Shown one piece after another: positions 24,426-26,438 of a DNA stretch of 26,438 nucleotides. Each line of letters starts with the position of its first letter. Position 1 is the stretch's first letter. Location of the stretch: assembly GCA_020433835.1 (NCBI GenBank), contig JAGRBY010000028.1, positions 1-26,438 on the forward strand, read 5' to 3'. A program made the position numbers and the translations under genes. The notes beneath the pieces are model-generated. The model ran no database searches, had not been told where the DNA came from, and saw only the letters and a list, made by a program, of their open reading frames with translations. The DNA is from Anaerolineae bacterium. Lineage in GTDB: Bacteria; Chloroflexota; Anaerolineae; 4572-78; J111.

Positions 24426-26437
24426 TCCTCTTTATTTACCTCGCTGGCGCGATCGGACAGTTTGTAGAGTTGATAAGCACCGGCGACGTCAGATAGGGGA
24501 TAAAGGTCTTGATTTTCCAATGCCTCAAGAACGGTGGTATCGAGCCGATCAGGGAACTCGTTTTTCATAAATTCAAAGCCGGATCGATGGATCAAGACGT
24601 GCGTGACCCCGGCTTGTCGCCAATTCCGGGCAATGGCGTCGGCGGATTGGTATTGATCAACCAAATGCGGAAATTCATCGAGAATACTGTCCGGTCGGCA
24701 GTCGCGTTGGCAGTAGTAGCTGCGCGGCTCCCACAAAAAGACAATTGTCGCTCCCGGCGGCAGATCGGTATTGATCTGCTGCATAGTCGCGTAGTAAGCC
24801 CCCAATTGCCGGGTCAGATAACGGTCACGGGATTCCAAGCCGACCAGGTAAGGCAGCGGATCGATTTTCATCGTCAGCAACCCCACATCGATAATGGTCA
24901 AGGCTAAGGTTAAAACCACAGCGATGTTGATAAAGCGGCTAAAAGAAAATTGCGGCAGATCGAGCCGCGGCAGTTCCGACCAAACCCAGCCGGCCAGGGG
25001 AGCCAATCCAACCAACCCCGGCAGCAGCAGGCGAGACTGCCACAACGCTTTCGACCAGATCACGCCCAGCGTCCAGAACGCAAAGTGAGCCGCGACGTAG
25101 AACACCAGCGCATTGAGGGCAGCGGGTCGGTCGCCACGCCGAAAGAGCGTCCACCCGATTACCAACGGCAAAAAGAGTAACAACAGCGGTCCGGTTCGTC
25201 CATCCCAGTAATTAGCATCGCGCACGCCCAAAGACAGCAGCCAGGGCAATCCCAGCAGCGTCGAAGGCCGCCAGCCGATGCCCGTTCCGGCAGCCGCGTA
25301 CCACTCAGCCCGAAAGTTGTCCCAAAACGATCCGCCGAATAATCCGTATAAAAACGGATAAACCGGATTGCCGGTGAAAACCCAGTTTCTCAGGTACCAG
25401 GGTGAAGCGACCAGCAAGGCCACGAGACAGAAGAGCAGGAAGGGCGTTAGAGCGGAGAGCGGAGAACGGAGAGCGTGGGCCGGGGTGCCTAGTGCGCTCC
25501 GGAGAAGAAGTAACCCGACAACGACGGGCGTAACGAAACTGGTGTATTTAAGCCCCATCGCCAGTCCGGCGAAAATGGCGCTGAGGATGACAAATGACAA
25601 TTGGTAATTGGTAACGGCTGACGGTTGACCGTTGGTTGCGGATCGCTGATGACTGTCTGCTATTTGCAAGAAGCAAAGTACGGTATAGAGACTGGCGAGT
25701 TGATAGAAAGCAAGGGCGAGATCATTATAGGCCCATCCGGCTAGCGTGCCCAGCATGGGCATACTGGCCAGAATAACGACAGCAGGCCAGGCAGATTTTT
25801 GGCCCAGAAAGCGTCTGGCGGTCAGGTAAACGAGACCGGCCAACAGCAGCCCAAAGCTAAAATGCAACAGTTTGGCCGCGATATCGCTGCGCAGGAGCAT
25901 AGCCCAGGCAAACAGCATCTCCATCAGCGAGGGAAAGCTAAAATGAGGAATGTCGATGCCGCTGACAATACGTCCCGCCTGTAGATAAAGTTTGGGGGCG
26001 GTCAGATGATAGAATAGGCCATCCCAATCCGCAGGTGGCAAAAGCGCGATTGACAATGCCAGTAAACCAATAAGTGTCAGATAGAGGGTAACCAGGGGGT
26101 GTGGCGGGTTGATGAAGGGCCAGGAGCGGCCTTGCTGGAAAAGTCGCCAAAGTTGGGGCGCAGCGACTACACTTAAACCTACCGTGACTGCGTACGCCAC
26201 CAGTGGATAAAATAGCCCCACTACCCCCAAGCCGAATACGAGTAGTCCCAGCAGCCCGAATCCCAGCCCCGTACCTAAGATTACTATCTCGCCGAACTCT
26301 ACTGTATCTCTGGCCAGGTACTTGAGCAGCCAGGCCCCTAATCCCAAACTTATAGCGCCCAGCCAAATCGCTACCAAGAGATCAAGCAGAACGTTAACCA
26401 CAGCCGCCACATTTTCCGCGACGAAGGGTTTCTGCAC
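24422..26437 (-). CDS. PMT-like integral membrane glycosyltransferase (5' end at the window edge)
   Basis: 671 aa are visible. The only start candidate at the edge is a GTG at 26437, one base from the window end, so the true N-terminus may lie outside. After four or so helices comes PPADWDGLFYHLTAPKLYL (about 134-152), with Asp137 and Asp139 and a His, the acidic loop of a GT-C enzyme. Further on, ASPWYLRNWVFTGNPVYPF is typical of this bacterial PMT-like family. A soluble C-terminal domain occupies the last ~140 residues. Two heptanucleotide arrays (25585-25661 and 25449-25476) encode loops between helices. First gene of the window's operon chain; its DNA is GC-rich (25201-25260 has 36 G+C of 60). 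Confidence 0.85.
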   Translation of the reverse strand: MQKPFVAENVAAVVNVLLDLLVAIWLGAISLGLGAWLLKYLARDTVEFGEIVILGTGLGFGLLGLLVFGLGVVGLFYPLVAYAVTVGLSVVAAPQLWRLFQQGRSWPFINPPHPLVTLYLTLIGLLALSIALLPPADWDGLFYHLTAPKLYLQAGRIVSGIDIPHFSFPSLMEMLFAWAMLLRSDIAAKLLHFSFGLLLAGLVYLTARRFLGQKSAWPAVVILASMPMLGTLAGWAYNDLALAFYQLASLYTVLCFLQIADSHQRSATNGQPSAVTNYQLSFVILSAIFAGLAMGLKYTSFVTPVVVGLLLLRSALGTPAHALRSPLSALTPFLLFCLVALLVASPWYLRNWVFTGNPVYPFLYGLFGGSFWDNFRAEWYAAAGTGIGWRPSTLLGLPWLLSLGVRDANYWDGRTGPLLLLFLPLVIGWTLFRRGDRPAALNALVFYVAAHFAFWTLGVIWSKALWQSRLLLPGLVGLAPLAGWVWSELPRLDLPQFSFSRFINIAVVLTLALTIIDVGLLTMKIDPLPYLVGLESRDRYLTRQLGAYYATMQQINTDLPPGATIVFLWEPRSYYCQRDCRPDSILDEFPHLVDQYQSADAIARNWRQAGVTHVLIHRSGFEFMKNEFPDRLDTTVLEALENQDLYPLSDVAGAYQLYKLSDRASEVNKEE
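25449..25476. repeat. heptanucleotide array, 4 units, inside the PMT-like gene
   Basis: Plus-strand units AGAGCGG twice, AGAACGG, AGAGCGT. They encode ALRSPLSAL (about residues 322-330) in a loop just before a membrane helix. Same size as the two arrays in the gene at 80-1699. Confidence 0.75.
25585..25661. repeat. degenerate heptanucleotide array, about 11 units, inside the PMT-like gene
   Basis: Read in sevens on the plus strand: GGATGAC, AAATGAC, AATTGGT, AATTGGT, AACGGCT, GACGGTT, GACCGTT, GGTTGCG, GATCGCT, GATGACT, GTCTGCT. Adjacent units repeatedly share four to seven bases in register. They encode a polar Ser/Thr/Asn/Gln-rich loop (about residues 259-285) between two membrane helices. 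The last few units are the least certain. Confidence 0.65.
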
Positions 26438-26438
26438 G

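Noticed and set aside
25585..25661. CRISPR-like repeat
   Set aside because: Units are 7 bp, contiguous and degenerate, with no 25-40-bp repeats and spacers and no cas genes.
25938..26366. 142-codon minus-strand open frame in another frame of the right-hand PMT-like gene
   Set aside because: The overlapping frame carries a clear membrane transferase; this one has Arg/Ser-rich composition typical of frame-shifted GC-rich coding DNA.

Overview
The window is a dense cell-envelope glycosylation locus. All 19 confident genes lie on the minus strand, so transcription runs from high to low coordinates. Most junctions overlap by 1-14 bases (TAATG, GTGA, ATGA, TGATG) or are separated by under 40 bases. 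I see no tRNA, rRNA, CRISPR array or transposase gene. The organism is probably a Chloroflexota bacterium (Anaerolineae-like). The basis is the crowd of GT-C/PMT-like, DUF2079-like and UPF0104-like membrane proteins next to DPM1-like GT2 enzymes, together with degenerate heptanucleotide repeat arrays inside coding sequence. That placement is inference, not proof.

Layout in transcription order. Block A (26437-20303): three PMT/GT39-like integral membrane glycosyltransferases and one membrane protein with a GYDGQ motif. A 366-bp non-coding gap (19937-20302) follows. It holds several short palindromes and the best promoter candidate in the window. Block B (19936-13438): an extended SDR, a two-domain protein joining a DegT/StrS-like PLP domain (with His in place of the Schiff-base Lys) to a degenerate GT2 domain, a GDP-fucose-synthase-like SDR, a GT2, and a large GT39-like membrane protein. 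Block C (13335-9389): a DPM1-like polyprenyl-phosphate glycosyltransferase, a GT4, a SAM methyltransferase and a second GT4. A 117-bp gap follows, filled by a long inverted repeat (9275-9357). Block D (9241-80): a DUF2079-like protein, a UPF0104/LPG-synthase-type membrane protein, two tandem paralogous membrane proteins, a second GYDGQ protein and a final PMT-like protein. At the left edge a plus-strand Pro/Thr-rich C-terminus may end at base 57, convergent with block D.

Working model (inference): the SDRs and the PLP protein make a modified, possibly deoxy, nucleotide sugar. The GT2 enzymes charge polyprenyl phosphate with sugars. The GT4 enzymes and methyltransferase build or cap a lipid-linked glycan on the cytoplasmic side. 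The roughly ten polytopic GT-C-like proteins transfer sugars from the lipid carrier on the outer face. Most promising for novelty are the His-variant PLP/GT2 fusion and the heptanucleotide arrays embedded in the two outermost transferase genes.
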